NCBI GenBank assembly: GCA_902589315.1
Contig: CACISK010000004.1
Location: 62,001-126,000 of the forward strand
Direction: 5' to 3'
Source of the DNA: an uncultured Pelagibacteraceae bacterium
GTDB taxonomy: Bacteria; Pseudomonadota; Alphaproteobacteria; Pelagibacterales; Pelagibacteraceae
DNA length: 64,000 nt
Within the stretch, counting starts at the first letter, position 1, and the number at the start of each line of letters is the position of its first letter. Shown in pieces: positions 1 through 8,376 of this stretch. A model generated the notes under the pieces. It saw only the letters and a list, made by a program, of their open reading frames with translations, ran no database searches and was not told where the DNA came from. The position numbers were made by a program, and so were the translations under genes.

Positions 1-70
1 CTATGTCTAAGGCTTTATTAATATCAAGCGTTTTGATTATTTCATCTTTAAGAGCTGATATTTTTTCCAT
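1..70 (-). CDS. rsfS: Ribosomal silencing factor RsfS (Iojap family), N-terminal fragment cut by window edge
   Basis: Only the first 23 codons are inside the window, read leftward from an ATG at 68-70 (MEKISALKDEIIKTLDINKA...). The rest lies beyond position 1. RsfS binds ribosomal protein uL14 and keeps ribosomal subunits apart when nutrients are scarce. The assignment rests mainly on gene order, since rsfS commonly follows nadD in proteobacteria, and on the amphipathic start resembling the family N-terminus. It begins 18 bases after nadD and is probably the next gene of the same operon. The fragment is too short for motif evidence. Confidence 0.55.
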   Translation of the reverse strand, partial: MEKISALKDEIIKTLDINKALDI

Positions 71-87
71 TAATTAAATTAAGAGTA

Positions 88-630
88 TCAAATTTTTCTT
101 AATTGAGAAGATGAAATATTGACTTTATTAAACTTTATAAATTCAACTGCTTTTTTATTATATTTCTTAAATGATTTAGATCTAAAAGCCTTTGATTTGT
201 ATCCATTTCGATCAAATACCAATATTTTGCACATTTTAGTTATTGAATTGTACCCTTTCCATTTATGAAAATTTATTAGGTTATCTGCCCCCATTAAAAA
301 AAATATTTCTGAATTTTTAAATTTTTTTTTTAAATATTTAATTAAATCTACTGTACGATTAGATTTTATTATTTCTTCAAAACATTTAACTTTTATAAAT
401 TTATTATTTTTATTAATTTTTTTTGCATAAGCTGTTCTTTTATACAGATCATTTGGATTATTTTTTTTAAATGGATTTTGTTTTGTTATAGCCCATATAA
501 CTTGGCTCAAATTATAATTTTTTTTTGCTAATTTAGAAATCCTTACATGACCAACATGTGCTGGATCAAACGATCCACCGAGTATACCAATCTTTTTATT
601 TTCTAATTTGCCCTGAACCATAAACTTCAT
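88..630 (-). CDS. nadD: Nicotinate-nucleotide adenylyltransferase NadD
   Basis: Transfers AMP from ATP to nicotinate mononucleotide, giving deamido-NAD in cytoplasmic NAD synthesis. Residues 19-28 carry the nucleotidyltransferase signature GSFDPAHVGH with its paired histidines. The C-terminal SSSQLRKI matches the family ISSTxxR phosphate-binding motif, although the protein stops straight after it. At 180 residues it is slightly short for NadD. The start overlaps the end of proA by 35 bases; Met4 (start 621) is an alternative that still overlaps. It lies in the minus-strand proB-proA-nadD-rsfS run and is probably translationally coupled to proA. Confidence 0.93.
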   Translation of the reverse strand: MKFMVQGKLENKKIGILGGSFDPAHVGHVRISKLAKKNYNLSQVIWAITKQNPFKKNNPNDLYKRTAYAKKINKNNKFIKVKCFEEIIKSNRTVDLIKYLKKKFKNSEIFFLMGADNLINFHKWKGYNSITKMCKILVFDRNGYKSKAFRSKSFKKYNKKAVEFIKFNKVNISSSQLRKI

Positions 631-1843
631 ATTTATAACTTACTAACTGATTTAGACCGACAGGACCTCTTGGTGGCAAGGTGTTTGTTGAAATTCCAAC
701 CTCTCCACCAAAACCAAATTCTCCTCCATCAGCAAATTGTGTTGATGAATTTTGAATAGCAATAGAGCTTTTTACATTCTTAATAAAGAATTTTGCTGTA
801 TTTTTGTTTTTGGTTACTATTGCATCTGTATGCATAGTTCCATATTTATTGATATGGGTAACTGCTTCTTTGACATCATTCACTAATTTAACAGAAATAA
901 TCGGTGAAAGATGTTCTTTTGACCAAGTATTATTATTTGCAGGATATGTTTTGCCTTTAAATAATTTACTTATTTTTCTATCAGCTAAAATTTTACAACC
1001 ACTTTCAGCTAGGGAATTTAAAATTAAATTTACTGATTTTGATTTACTTTTATGTATTAAGAGAGTTTCAGTTGCACCACATATACTAGTATTTCTCAAC
1101 TTAGCATTTAATACTATTTTGTTTGCCATATTATCTTCTGCCTCTTTATCAATATATGTATGACAAATTCCTTCCAAATGACCAATAACTGGCACCTTTG
1201 AAAGTTGTTTAACTTTTTTTACTAAATTTTTTCCGCCTCGTGGTATTACAACATCAATAGAGCTTTCCATTTTTGATAATAAATAATCGACGAGTTTTCT
1301 GCTTTTATTGTTTATAAACTGGACGTAATTTTCGTTTACTTTATTTTTTTTTAGAGCTTTCCTAAATAAATTTACTAAAATTTTATTACTATTGTAGGCC
1401 TCGGAACCACCTCTTAATATAACAGCATTTCCAGATTTAAAACATAGTGCTGATACATCCGAAGTAACATTGGGTCTACTCTCAAATATTACACCTATAA
1501 CTCCTATTGGTATTGTAACTCTTCTAATTTCAAGTCCATTTGGCCTTTTCCATTTGGAAGTTACTTGATTAACTGGATCTTTAAAAGAAGTAATAGTTTT
1601 AATAGAGTCAATTATACTTTTTAATTTATTATTATTAAGAGCGAGTCTTTGAATTAAGTTTTCTTTTAATTTTTTTCCTCTTGCATAAAAAATATCTTTC
1701 TTATTTTCAATAATAATTTTATTCTTATTAATCTTAATTAATTCTACAAAATCTTTTAAAACTTTATTCTTTTTTTTTGGACTAATACTTGAATTCAAAG
1801 CTTTTCTAGAATTTAATCCAATTTTTTTAAGTAGTTTACTCAT
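596..1843 (-). CDS. proA: Gamma-glutamyl phosphate reductase ProA
   Basis: Second step of proline synthesis: NADPH-dependent reduction of glutamyl-5-phosphate to glutamate-5-semialdehyde. The 415-residue protein is full length and belongs to the aldehyde dehydrogenase superfamily. The substrate-binding segment IFESRPNVTSD lies near residues 119-129, the glycine-rich RGGSEAY near 144-150, and the catalytic cysteine is Cys255 in NTSICGATET. Its ATG shares one base with the proB stop (TAATG), implying coupled translation of the two consecutive enzymes. Its end overlaps nadD. Confidence 0.97.
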   Translation of the reverse strand: MSKLLKKIGLNSRKALNSSISPKKKNKVLKDFVELIKINKNKIIIENKKDIFYARGKKLKENLIQRLALNNNKLKSIIDSIKTITSFKDPVNQVTSKWKRPNGLEIRRVTIPIGVIGVIFESRPNVTSDVSALCFKSGNAVILRGGSEAYNSNKILVNLFRKALKKNKVNENYVQFINNKSRKLVDYLLSKMESSIDVVIPRGGKNLVKKVKQLSKVPVIGHLEGICHTYIDKEAEDNMANKIVLNAKLRNTSICGATETLLIHKSKSKSVNLILNSLAESGCKILADRKISKLFKGKTYPANNNTWSKEHLSPIISVKLVNDVKEAVTHINKYGTMHTDAIVTKNKNTAKFFIKNVKSSIAIQNSSTQFADGGEFGFGGEVGISTNTLPPRGPVGLNQLVSYKYEVYGSGQIRK

Positions 1844-2949
1844 TAAATTTTAACCATATCATCTTTGTGTATAACTTCAGACTTTGTAATATAGCCTAAA
1901 AGATTACTAATTTTGTTAGAATGCTCTCCTTTTATTTTAGATATCTCATCAGATGTAAAACTGCTCAACCCTCTGGCAAATTCTTTGTTATTTTTATCTA
2001 AAATTCTAACATGATCACCTTTAACAAATTTTCCTGAAACTTTTCTAATACCTGCAGCTAATAAACTTTTTCCATTTTTTAAAGCATTTAAAGCACCATC
2101 ATCTATTATAATTTCTCCTTTTGGAGATATAGAGCTAATTATCCATTTTTTTCTTGCATCTAATTTAGATACTTTTGGCAAAAACCATGTCCCAGAATTA
2201 TGTTCTAGTATATTTTTAATTGGTCTTTTAATTAAACCATTTGCAATAGCCATATAGCAACCTGAGACTTGGCAAACTTTTGCAGCATCAATTTTCGTTT
2301 TCATTCCACCAGTACCATACTCACTTGTGCTTTTACTTGAAAAATTTTCAATTTTAGAGTCAATATTTTTTATTTCCTTAATCAATTTAGCATTTTCATA
2401 AATTTTTGGGTTTTTAGAATACAATCCATCAACGTCAGATAGTAATATTAAGCAATCTGCACCTGATATCTGAGCAACTCTTGATGCTAATCTGTCATTG
2501 TCTCCGTATTTTATTTCAGAAGTTGCAATACTATCATTTTCATTAACTACAGGTACAAAATTAAGCTCAAATAAGTTTTCGAAAGTTCTTTTAGCATTTA
2601 TAGCTCTTCTTCTTTGTTCAGTATCTTCTAAAGTAATTAGAATTTGAGAAATATTTATTTTATTTGAGCTAAATGTCTTTTTAAAAAGATTCATTAATTC
2701 TATTTGTCCAATTGATGCAACAGCTTGGCTTTTATCAAGCTTTAAAGTTTTTTTATTTAATTGTAATTTTTTACACCCTAAAGCAATTGCTCCAGAACTC
2801 ACTATAACAACTTTCTTTTTAAGTTTTTGTAACTCTTTAATATCTTTAGCAAATTCCAAAAGCCATTTTTCTCTAATAATTTTATTGTCATTTATTAATA
2901 AAGATGAACCTATTTTTATTACTACAGTTTTGGAGTCCTTAAGATACAT
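1843..2949 (-). CDS. proB: Glutamate 5-kinase ProB with PUA domain
   Basis: Phosphorylates glutamate to the labile glutamyl-5-phosphate that ProA then reduces; in known relatives proline inhibits it. The N-terminal amino-acid kinase domain begins with VIKIGSSLL (about residues 10-18) and contains NENDSIAT and GTGGMKTK segments. The C-terminal ~90 residues form the RNA-binding-like PUA domain. At 368 residues it matches the two-domain form. It overlaps obg by 11 bases upstream and proA by one base downstream, so the genes are very likely cotranscribed. Confidence 0.96.
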   Translation of the reverse strand: MYLKDSKTVVIKIGSSLLINDNKIIREKWLLEFAKDIKELQKLKKKVVIVSSGAIALGCKKLQLNKKTLKLDKSQAVASIGQIELMNLFKKTFSSNKINISQILITLEDTEQRRRAINAKRTFENLFELNFVPVVNENDSIATSEIKYGDNDRLASRVAQISGADCLILLSDVDGLYSKNPKIYENAKLIKEIKNIDSKIENFSSKSTSEYGTGGMKTKIDAAKVCQVSGCYMAIANGLIKRPIKNILEHNSGTWFLPKVSKLDARKKWIISSISPKGEIIIDDGALNALKNGKSLLAAGIRKVSGKFVKGDHVRILDKNNKEFARGLSSFTSDEISKIKGEHSNKISNLLGYITKSEVIHKDDMVKI

Positions 2950-3922
2950 AGTTTACCAACTTTGACTTTATATCTGATACTGATTTTTTATCCATTGTTG
3001 ACATTAAAAAGATATTTTTTTTTAATTTATTCTTGAGTTTTTTTATCTTCTCTCTTTTTTCCTCTTCATCTATTAAGTCAGTTTTATTTAAAACTACTAT
3101 TTCTTTTTTTTTAACTAAATCTTTACTGTATTTTGATAATTCTTTTCTGACTTGATTGTAAGAAATAAATAAATCATCTTCAGTTATATCTATTAAATGT
3201 AGCAAAGTTTTACACCTTTCTATATGTTTTAAAAATTTTATCCCAAGACCAGTTCCGGTATGAGCGCCCTCAATTAAGCCTGGTATATCTGCTAAAGTAA
3301 CTTCTTTATCATCATAACTAGCAACACCAAGATTTGGATTAATTGTAGTAAATTTATAGTTTGCTATTTTTGGATTTGCACTCGTCATTGATGCAAGCAA
3401 GCTGGATTTCCCAGCATTGGGCAATCCTATGATACCGATATCAGCAATTGTTTTTAGTTGGAGCCAAATCCAAAATTCCTCTCCTTGACCCCCTTTTGTA
3501 AATTTCTTTGGGGCTCTATTGGTTGAGGACTTAAACTTTGTATTTCCAAATCCTCCTTTACCTCCGCTTGCTACTAAAAATTCCTCTTTCTGACTTTTAA
3601 AATCATAAATAAGTGTTTTATTATCTTCTTCAAATACTTGTGTTCCTAAAGGTACTTTTAAATATAAATCTTCACCACCTTTCCCAGTTTTGTTTTTTCC
3701 GCTGCCATCCTTTCCTCTTTCAGCTTTGAAGTGTTGTTGATACCTGTAATCAATCAAAGTATTAAGATTTCTTTCACTTATAAGAATTACAGATCCTCCT
3801 TTCCCTCCATCGCCGCCATCAGGGCCACCAAACTCTACAAATTTTTCCCTACGAAAACTTGGAGATCCTGACCCTCCATTGCCAGCTTTTACATATATCT
3901 TAACTTGATCTAGAAATTTCAT
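2939..3922 (-). CDS. obg: GTPase Obg/CgtA, large-subunit assembly factor
   Basis: Essential GTPase that binds the 50S subunit and acts in ribosome maturation and stress signalling. The glycine-rich Obg fold fills residues 1-155 (GNGGSGSPSFRR, GGPDGGDGGKGG). The GTPase domain follows with the P-loop GLPNAGKSS (166-174), DIPGLIEGAH near 213 and NKTD near 280. At 327 residues it lacks the extra C-terminal OCT domain of Gram-positive relatives, which is usual in proteobacteria. The order rplU-rpmA-obg is widely conserved, supporting the call; proB follows with an 11-base overlap. Confidence 0.97.
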   Translation of the reverse strand: MKFLDQVKIYVKAGNGGSGSPSFRREKFVEFGGPDGGDGGKGGSVILISERNLNTLIDYRYQQHFKAERGKDGSGKNKTGKGGEDLYLKVPLGTQVFEEDNKTLIYDFKSQKEEFLVASGGKGGFGNTKFKSSTNRAPKKFTKGGQGEEFWIWLQLKTIADIGIIGLPNAGKSSLLASMTSANPKIANYKFTTINPNLGVASYDDKEVTLADIPGLIEGAHTGTGLGIKFLKHIERCKTLLHLIDITEDDLFISYNQVRKELSKYSKDLVKKKEIVVLNKTDLIDEEEKREKIKKLKNKLKKNIFLMSTMDKKSVSDIKSKLVNYVS

Positions 3923-3949
3923 ATAACAACTATGTGAGTGTTGTATCTA

Positions 3950-4204
3950 TTAATTGGGCTTTACAGAAACGTAAGTTCTATCAGATTTTGATTTTTTAAA
4001 CTCTACTTTACCTTTAACAACTGAAAAAATTGAATGGTCTTTACCCATGCCAACATTTTCTCCAGGAAATATTTTAGTTCCCCTTTGCCTTACAATAATG
4101 TTGCCAGGCACAACCATCTCGCCACCATATTTTTTCACACCTAGTCTACGACCCGCACTATCTCTTCCGTTTCTTGACGATCCACCTGCTTTTTTCGTTG
4201 CCAT
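3950..4204 (-). CDS. rpmA: 50S ribosomal protein bL27
   Basis: Ribosomal protein bL27, whose N-terminal tail reaches the peptidyl transferase centre. The start [20 protein letters not shown] and the following LGVKKYGGE are diagnostic, and 84 residues is the normal length. It begins 10 bases after rplU and is followed 27 bases later by obg, the standard order. The N-terminus begins directly with the mature-type sequence, without the cleaved extension seen in Firmicutes. Confidence 0.98.
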   Translation of the reverse strand: MATKKAGGSSRNGRDSAGRRLGVKKYGGEMVVPGNIIVRQRGTKIFPGENVGMGKDHSIFSVVKGKVEFKKSKSDRTYVSVKPN

Positions 4205-4214
4205 AAATTACTTT

Positions 4215-4616
4215 TTATTTAGCTGCTTCCTTAGTTTCAACTGTTTTTTTTGATGGTATTTCTTTTCTTTTTTCTGCTTCAGAAATAACCTTACCTTCTT
4301 TTGAATAGATTTTACTTATTCTTAACATTGTAAATTTTTGTCTATGACCGTTTTTTCTTCTCGAATTTTGTCTTCTTCTTTTTTTAAAAATAAGAACTGT
4401 TCTATTTTTTCCATTTTTTATTAATTCAGCTTCAACTTTAGCTCCACTAATAGTCGGCTCTCCTAACTCTAAATTTTTATCATCTCCGTAAGCTAGTATT
4501 TCATTAAACTCTATTTTTGAATTTTCTTTTGAATCTTCGAGTTTTTCAACTTTAAGAATCTCTCCAGCTTTAACTTTGTATTGTTTACCACCTGTTTGAA
4601 TTACTGCGAATGACAT
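4215..4616 (-). CDS. rplU: 50S ribosomal protein bL21
   Basis: Ribosomal protein bL21, a 23S rRNA-binding component of the large subunit. The start MSFAVIQTGGKQYKVKAGE and the basic KKRRRQNSRRKNGHRQ segment (about residues 79-94) are typical. Residues 104-133 are an added Lys/Glu/Ala-rich tail beyond the usual ~103-residue core, as often found in alphaproteobacteria. It is the first gene of the leftward ribosomal-protein/obg/proline run, and a good promoter lies just upstream. Confidence 0.97.
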   Translation of the reverse strand: MSFAVIQTGGKQYKVKAGEILKVEKLEDSKENSKIEFNEILAYGDDKNLELGEPTISGAKVEAELIKNGKNRTVLIFKKRRRQNSRRKNGHRQKFTMLRISKIYSKEGKVISEAEKRKEIPSKKTVETKEAAK

Positions 4617-4642
4617 AGTTAACCCTAATTTTTATAGGGAGC

Positions 4643-4670
4643 AATATAGTTCGGGTTGTATTATAGTCAA
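4643..4670 (-). promoter_or_regulatory. Sigma70-type promoter of the rplU operon
   Basis: On the minus strand a -35 box TTGACT (4670-4665) is followed by a 16-base spacer and a -10 box TATATT (4648-4643), leaving a leader of about 20 bases before the rplU ATG at 4616. A small CCCTA/TAGGG hairpin lies in the leader (4623-4639). The call rests on box match and spacing only. Confidence 0.6.
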
Positions 4671-4680
4671 GTTTAATAAC

Positions 4681-5400
4681 TTAAAAATTATCCTTTAAAT
4701 CCCGCAATTTTTTGAAATTTTCTATATCGTTTGACTTAAGAAAAATGTTACAATTAAGTTCCTCACCAATCGTCGATGGCATACTAGTTTTACCTTGTTT
4801 AATTTTTTCTTTAATTTCTTTAATTTTGTTTATTAATTTATTGTTACTGGAATCTTGAGCTAAACAAAATTCAGAATTCTTTAAAGTATACTCATGTCCA
4901 CAATAAATTTTTGTATCTTTATCTAAATTTTTTAACATTTGTAATGAGTTATACATTTGCTCATAACTTCCTTCAAAAATTCTTCCGCATCCCAAGGAGA
5001 ATAAAGTATCTCCTGTAAAAATTAATTTATTTTTAAAAAAATGAAAACAGATGTGACCTATTGTATGACCTGGGACATGATATATTTTTGCTTCAAAAAT
5101 ATCTTCTTTCCAAATTTCACCATCATTTAAGCAAATATCAATTTGAGGTATTCTACTTTTATCTCCAATATAACCTACTACTTCTGCATCAAATTTTTTT
5201 TTTAATTCCTCATTCCCACCAACATGGTCATTATGATGATGCGTATTTAATATATATTTTAAATTTAATTTATTTCTCTCTAAATAATTTATAATTGGAT
5301 CTGCTTCACCAGGATCAATAACACAACAATTTCTATTAGCTTCATTAATTAAAATGTAAGAAAAATTATCTTCCAGACACTTAATAATTTCTACTTTCAT
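4681..5400 (-). CDS. gloB: Hydroxyacylglutathione hydrolase (glyoxalase II)
   Basis: Hydrolyses S-lactoylglutathione to lactate and glutathione, the second step of methylglyoxal detoxification. It is a metallo-beta-lactamase-fold protein with the metal motif THHHNDHVGG (His54, His56, Asp58, His59). Further metal ligands lie in VPGHTIGH (near 109), GDTLFSLGCGR (near 134) and CGHEYT (near 172). The GCGRIFEG stretch and C-terminal region fit glyoxalase II rather than a generic family member. At 239 residues it is near full length. It abuts metW (stop of metW at 5401). Confidence 0.92.
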   Translation of the reverse strand: MKVEIIKCLEDNFSYILINEANRNCCVIDPGEADPIINYLERNKLNLKYILNTHHHNDHVGGNEELKKKFDAEVVGYIGDKSRIPQIDICLNDGEIWKEDIFEAKIYHVPGHTIGHICFHFFKNKLIFTGDTLFSLGCGRIFEGSYEQMYNSLQMLKNLDKDTKIYCGHEYTLKNSEFCLAQDSSNNKLINKIKEIKEKIKQGKTSMPSTIGEELNCNIFLKSNDIENFKKLRDLKDNF

Positions 5401-5997
5401 TTAACTTTCTATTAAAAATATACCTAAGTGAGAGTCAAGATTTTTATAATTTAAATTTGATTTGTTTATTTCTGAAATTCGACTTTTTTTTAAAGCAATA
5501 GACTTATATATTTTAATATTCTTAGTACTGCAAAAATTGTAAAAATCTTTAATTGTGCACATATGTAAATTTGGTGTGTTGTACCACTCATGAGGTAAAT
5601 TTTCCGTTACAGGCATTGTGCCTTTGAACAATAATTGTAGTCTAACTCTCCAGTAACCAAAATTAGGTATGGTAACAATTACTTTTTTTCCTACTTTAAG
5701 TAATTCATTAATTACTAATTCGGGATTCAGAAATGCTTGTAATGTTTGGCTTAAAATAACGTAATCAAAAGACGATTTAGGAAATTGTTTTAAATCGCTT
5801 TCAGCATTTCCTTCTATAACAGTCAATCCTTTTGATAAACAATTTTGAACTTTTTCTTTAGAAATTTCTAATCCACGAATATCTTTAGTTTTGTTTTCTT
5901 GTAAAAATTTCATTAAGTCTCCATTGCCACAACCAACATCGAGAACTCTTGTATTTTCCCCTATCAAATTAGATATAATATTAAATTCTTCTTTCAT
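5401..5997 (-). CDS. metW: MetW, methionine-biosynthesis methyltransferase-like partner of MetX
   Basis: A class I SAM-methyltransferase-fold protein with motif I VLDVGCGNGD (about residues 19-28) and SFDYVILSQTLQ near residue 75. In alpha- and betaproteobacteria MetW is encoded directly after metX and is needed for, or stimulates, homoserine acyltransfer. The 198-residue length and the 17-base overlap with metX match that pattern. Its expression should follow the SAM-II switch in front of metX. Confidence 0.93.
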   Translation of the reverse strand: MKEEFNIISNLIGENTRVLDVGCGNGDLMKFLQENKTKDIRGLEISKEKVQNCLSKGLTVIEGNAESDLKQFPKSSFDYVILSQTLQAFLNPELVINELLKVGKKVIVTIPNFGYWRVRLQLLFKGTMPVTENLPHEWYNTPNLHMCTIKDFYNFCSTKNIKIYKSIALKKSRISEINKSNLNYKNLDSHLGIFLIES

Positions 5998-7114
5998 TTA
6001 TAATTTTGTAGGTTGAATTAATATAATCGCCAAGTGTCTTTAGGAAACTTGGGACATCAAGCAAAAATGAGTCATGTCCCTTATCAGATTCTATTTCAAC
6101 AAATCCGACATCTGCACCAATAGAATTTAATGCTATAACTATTTCTCTATTCTCCGATGTTGGATACAACCAATCTGATGTAAATGATATTACAAAAAAT
6201 TTTGTTTTAGTTTTTTTGAATGCGTCAGATAAATTTCCTTTGTACTGTTTGGATAAGTCAAAATAATCCATTGCACGAGTTATATATAGATAACTATTAG
6301 CATCAAATCTATCAACAAACACAGATCCTTGGTATCTAAGATAACTCTCAATTTGAAAATCTGCCTCAAATCCATATCTTAGACTATCCCTATCTTGCAA
6401 TTTTCTTCCAAATTTTTCCTGCAATCCTTTTTCAGAAAGATAAGTAATATGCGCTGCCATTCTTGCTACTGCTAAACCTTTGTCAGGATTTAATTTGTAA
6501 TTACTATAAAATCCATTTTCCCACTTACTGTCAGCCATAATTGCTTGTCTTCCTAATTCATTAAACGCTATGTTTTGTGCTGAGTGACTAGATGTACAAG
6601 CAATCGGTATTGCGAGTTTTGCTATATCTGGAAAATTGGCAACAAATTGTAGCACTTGCATTCCACCCATTGAACCACCTACTACAGCAAAAAGTTTTTC
6701 AATTTCTAAATATTTAATTAGTTCGTATTGAGCATTAACCATGTCGTTAATAGTTATAATGGGAAAATCAGTTCCTATTTGTTCGCTAGTTGACTCATTT
6801 ATAGTACTTGGTCCATAAGATCCCATGCAGCCTCCAATAACGTTTGCACAAATCACAAAAAATTTATTTGTATCTATTGGCTTATTTTCTCCAACAACAT
6901 AACTCCACCAACCATCTTTATTAGTTATTGGGTTTTTTCCAGAAACATATTGATCTCCCGTTAAAGCATGAAAAACTAATATCGCATTACTTTTTTCACT
7001 GTTTAATTCCCCATATGTCTCATATGCTATTGGAAAGTTATTAATTTCCTTACCACAATCCAATTTAAGGGGATTTGATATAATTATTTTTTTTGTATCA
7101 ATATTTTTATTCAT
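5981..7114 (-). CDS. metX: Homoserine O-acetyltransferase (or succinyltransferase) MetX
   Basis: Acylates homoserine, committing it to methionine synthesis. Alpha/beta-hydrolase fold with the nucleophile elbow GGSMGGMQ (Ser148 from the start used here) and a late catalytic His in KGHDSFLLD. The oxyanion-side segment GGCMGSYGP is also typical. I chose the ATG at 7114 (MNKNIDTKKI...), about 14 residues before the conserved PLKLDCG block. An in-frame ATG at 7150 would add a hydrophobic MFFFSQF stretch and starts right at the edge of the SAM-II aptamer, so it cannot be ruled out. Sequence alone does not settle acetyl versus succinyl donor. Confidence 0.93.
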   Translation of the reverse strand: MNKNIDTKKIIISNPLKLDCGKEINNFPIAYETYGELNSEKSNAILVFHALTGDQYVSGKNPITNKDGWWSYVVGENKPIDTNKFFVICANVIGGCMGSYGPSTINESTSEQIGTDFPIITINDMVNAQYELIKYLEIEKLFAVVGGSMGGMQVLQFVANFPDIAKLAIPIACTSSHSAQNIAFNELGRQAIMADSKWENGFYSNYKLNPDKGLAVARMAAHITYLSEKGLQEKFGRKLQDRDSLRYGFEADFQIESYLRYQGSVFVDRFDANSYLYITRAMDYFDLSKQYKGNLSDAFKKTKTKFFVISFTSDWLYPTSENREIVIALNSIGADVGFVEIESDKGHDSFLLDVPSFLKTLGDYINSTYKIINERRI

Positions 7115-7148
7115 AATAATTAACTGATTGAATTGTGAGAAAAAAAAC

Positions 7149-7201
7149 ATTTTAGCGGTTTTTTTATAGCGCTCGCAATTCAGTATAAATCAGCGCATGC
7201 A
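7149..7201 (-). promoter_or_regulatory. SAM-II riboswitch upstream of metX
   Basis: Read leftward, the element shows the SAM-II consensus blocks in order: GCGCTGATTTA, AATTGCGAGCGC, ATAAA and GCTAAAA. P1 pairs GCGCT (7196-7192) with AGCGC (7173-7169). The pseudoknot pairs TTGC of the first loop with GC.AA of GCTAA (about 7156-7152). SAM-II elements are a known short (~52 nt) alphaproteobacterial class and occur before metX in marine metagenomes. SAM binding would stabilise the pseudoknot and lower metX/metW expression. The sequence match is very close. Confidence 0.88.
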
Positions 7202-7202
7202 G

Positions 7203-7231
7203 CTTTTACTTCAAAGCAATTTATATGTCAA
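7203..7231 (-). promoter_or_regulatory. Promoter for the SAM-II-metX-metW transcript
   Basis: On the minus strand a perfect -35 TTGACA (7231-7226), a 17-base spacer and a weaker -10 TAAAAG (7208-7203) end just before the aptamer. Transcription would begin within a few bases of the riboswitch 5' side, as expected for this short element. Confidence 0.6.
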
Positions 7232-7293
7232 ATATTGCTGAATTAATTATTGTTTTATCTAGTTAAAAGACTATTTATAGTGAAATATTTACT

Positions 7294-8376
7294 ATGACAT
7301 TGCTAAGATTTAAAAACATAAAATTACAGAGTTACAAACCGGGAAAATCCTTATTGGCTGGTAATAAAAAAATTATTAAATTATCCGCAAATGAGTCTGC
7401 CTTAGGAGTTAGTAAAAATGTCGAAAAAATTGTTAAGTCTAAATTTGATATATCAAAATATCCAGATAGTAAATTTTCAGAGCTTACACAAAAAATATCG
7501 AAAAAGTATAATTGTGACAAATCCAAGATAATTTGTGGCTCTGGTTCTGACGAAGTAATACAAATGCTTTGTCAATTGTTCCTTAGAGAAAATGATGAAG
7601 TTGTTGTTCCTCAGTACAGTTTCCTCATGTATAGGATATACTCCAAAATCGTTGGAGCAAATGTAAAATTAGCTAAAGAAATCAATTTTAAAGTTTCAGT
7701 TAAAGAAATTCTTAAAAAGATATCAAAAAAAACAAAAATTGTTTTTATTGCAAATCCAAATAATCCAACAGGCACTTATTTAACAAAAAACGAGCTATTA
7801 GACTTAAGGAGAAGATTAAATAAAAATATTTTATTGGTTGTTGATGATGCATATTTTGAATATATGAAGAATAAGGATTACAAATCTGGAATTGAGTTAT
7901 TTAAAAACTCTAAAAATGTATTTATTTTAAGAACATTTTCAAAAATCTACGGTCTAGCTTCATTAAGGATAGGCTGGGGATACGGTGATAAATCTATAAT
8001 TAAAGAATTATATAAAATTAAACCACCTTTTAACGTAAATAAATTTGCTCAAATTTGTGCAGTTGAGTCACTTAAAGACAATAAATTTGTTAAAAAGTCA
8101 GTAATACATAATCTTAAATGGTGCAAAAAAATTAAAAATGAGATGTTAAAATACAATATTGGTACAAACAAGATATCTGGAAATTTCTTTTTATTAGATT
8201 TCAAAAAAGCAAAATTTACCGCAGATACAACTTTAAAAAAATTACAGAAATATGGAATTATACTAAGAGAAATGAATTCATATGGCATAAAAAATTGCCT
8301 AAGACTTACAATTGGTAACACAAAAGAAAACCAAATATTCCTTAAAAGAATGAATACTATTTTTAAAAATGTTTAA
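7294..8376 (+). CDS. hisC: Histidinol-phosphate/aromatic aminotransferase HisC
   Basis: PLP-dependent class I/II aminotransferase of the HisC branch. Visible features are SANESALG near residue 31, NPNNPTGT near 154, DDAYFEY near 184 and the PLP lysine Lys217 in RTFSKIYGLASLRIGW. At 360 residues it is full length. It is followed with an 8-base overlap by tyrA, so it may serve mainly or additionally as aromatic aminotransferase in tyrosine/phenylalanine synthesis; members of this family often act in both pathways. It diverges from the metX transcript. Confidence 0.9.
   Translation: MTLLRFKNIKLQSYKPGKSLLAGNKKIIKLSANESALGVSKNVEKIVKSKFDISKYPDSKFSELTQKISKKYNCDKSKIICGSGSDEVIQMLCQLFLRENDEVVVPQYSFLMYRIYSKIVGANVKLAKEINFKVSVKEILKKISKKTKIVFIANPNNPTGTYLTKNELLDLRRRLNKNILLVVDDAYFEYMKNKDYKSGIELFKNSKNVFILRTFSKIYGLASLRIGWGYGDKSIIKELYKIKPPFNVNKFAQICAVESLKDNKFVKKSVIHNLKWCKKIKNEMLKYNIGTNKISGNFFLLDFKKAKFTADTTLKKLQKYGIILREMNSYGIKNCLRLTIGNTKENQIFLKRMNTIFKNV

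Noticed and set aside
804-1163. Plus-strand open frame opposite proA
   Set aside because: It is a shadow of the proA coding sequence with no initiation signal and no recognisable protein.
4623-4639. CCCTA/TAGGG hairpin in the rplU leader as an L21 autoregulatory element
   Set aside because: Only five base pairs with an A/T loop; not enough to separate it from chance in this sequence.
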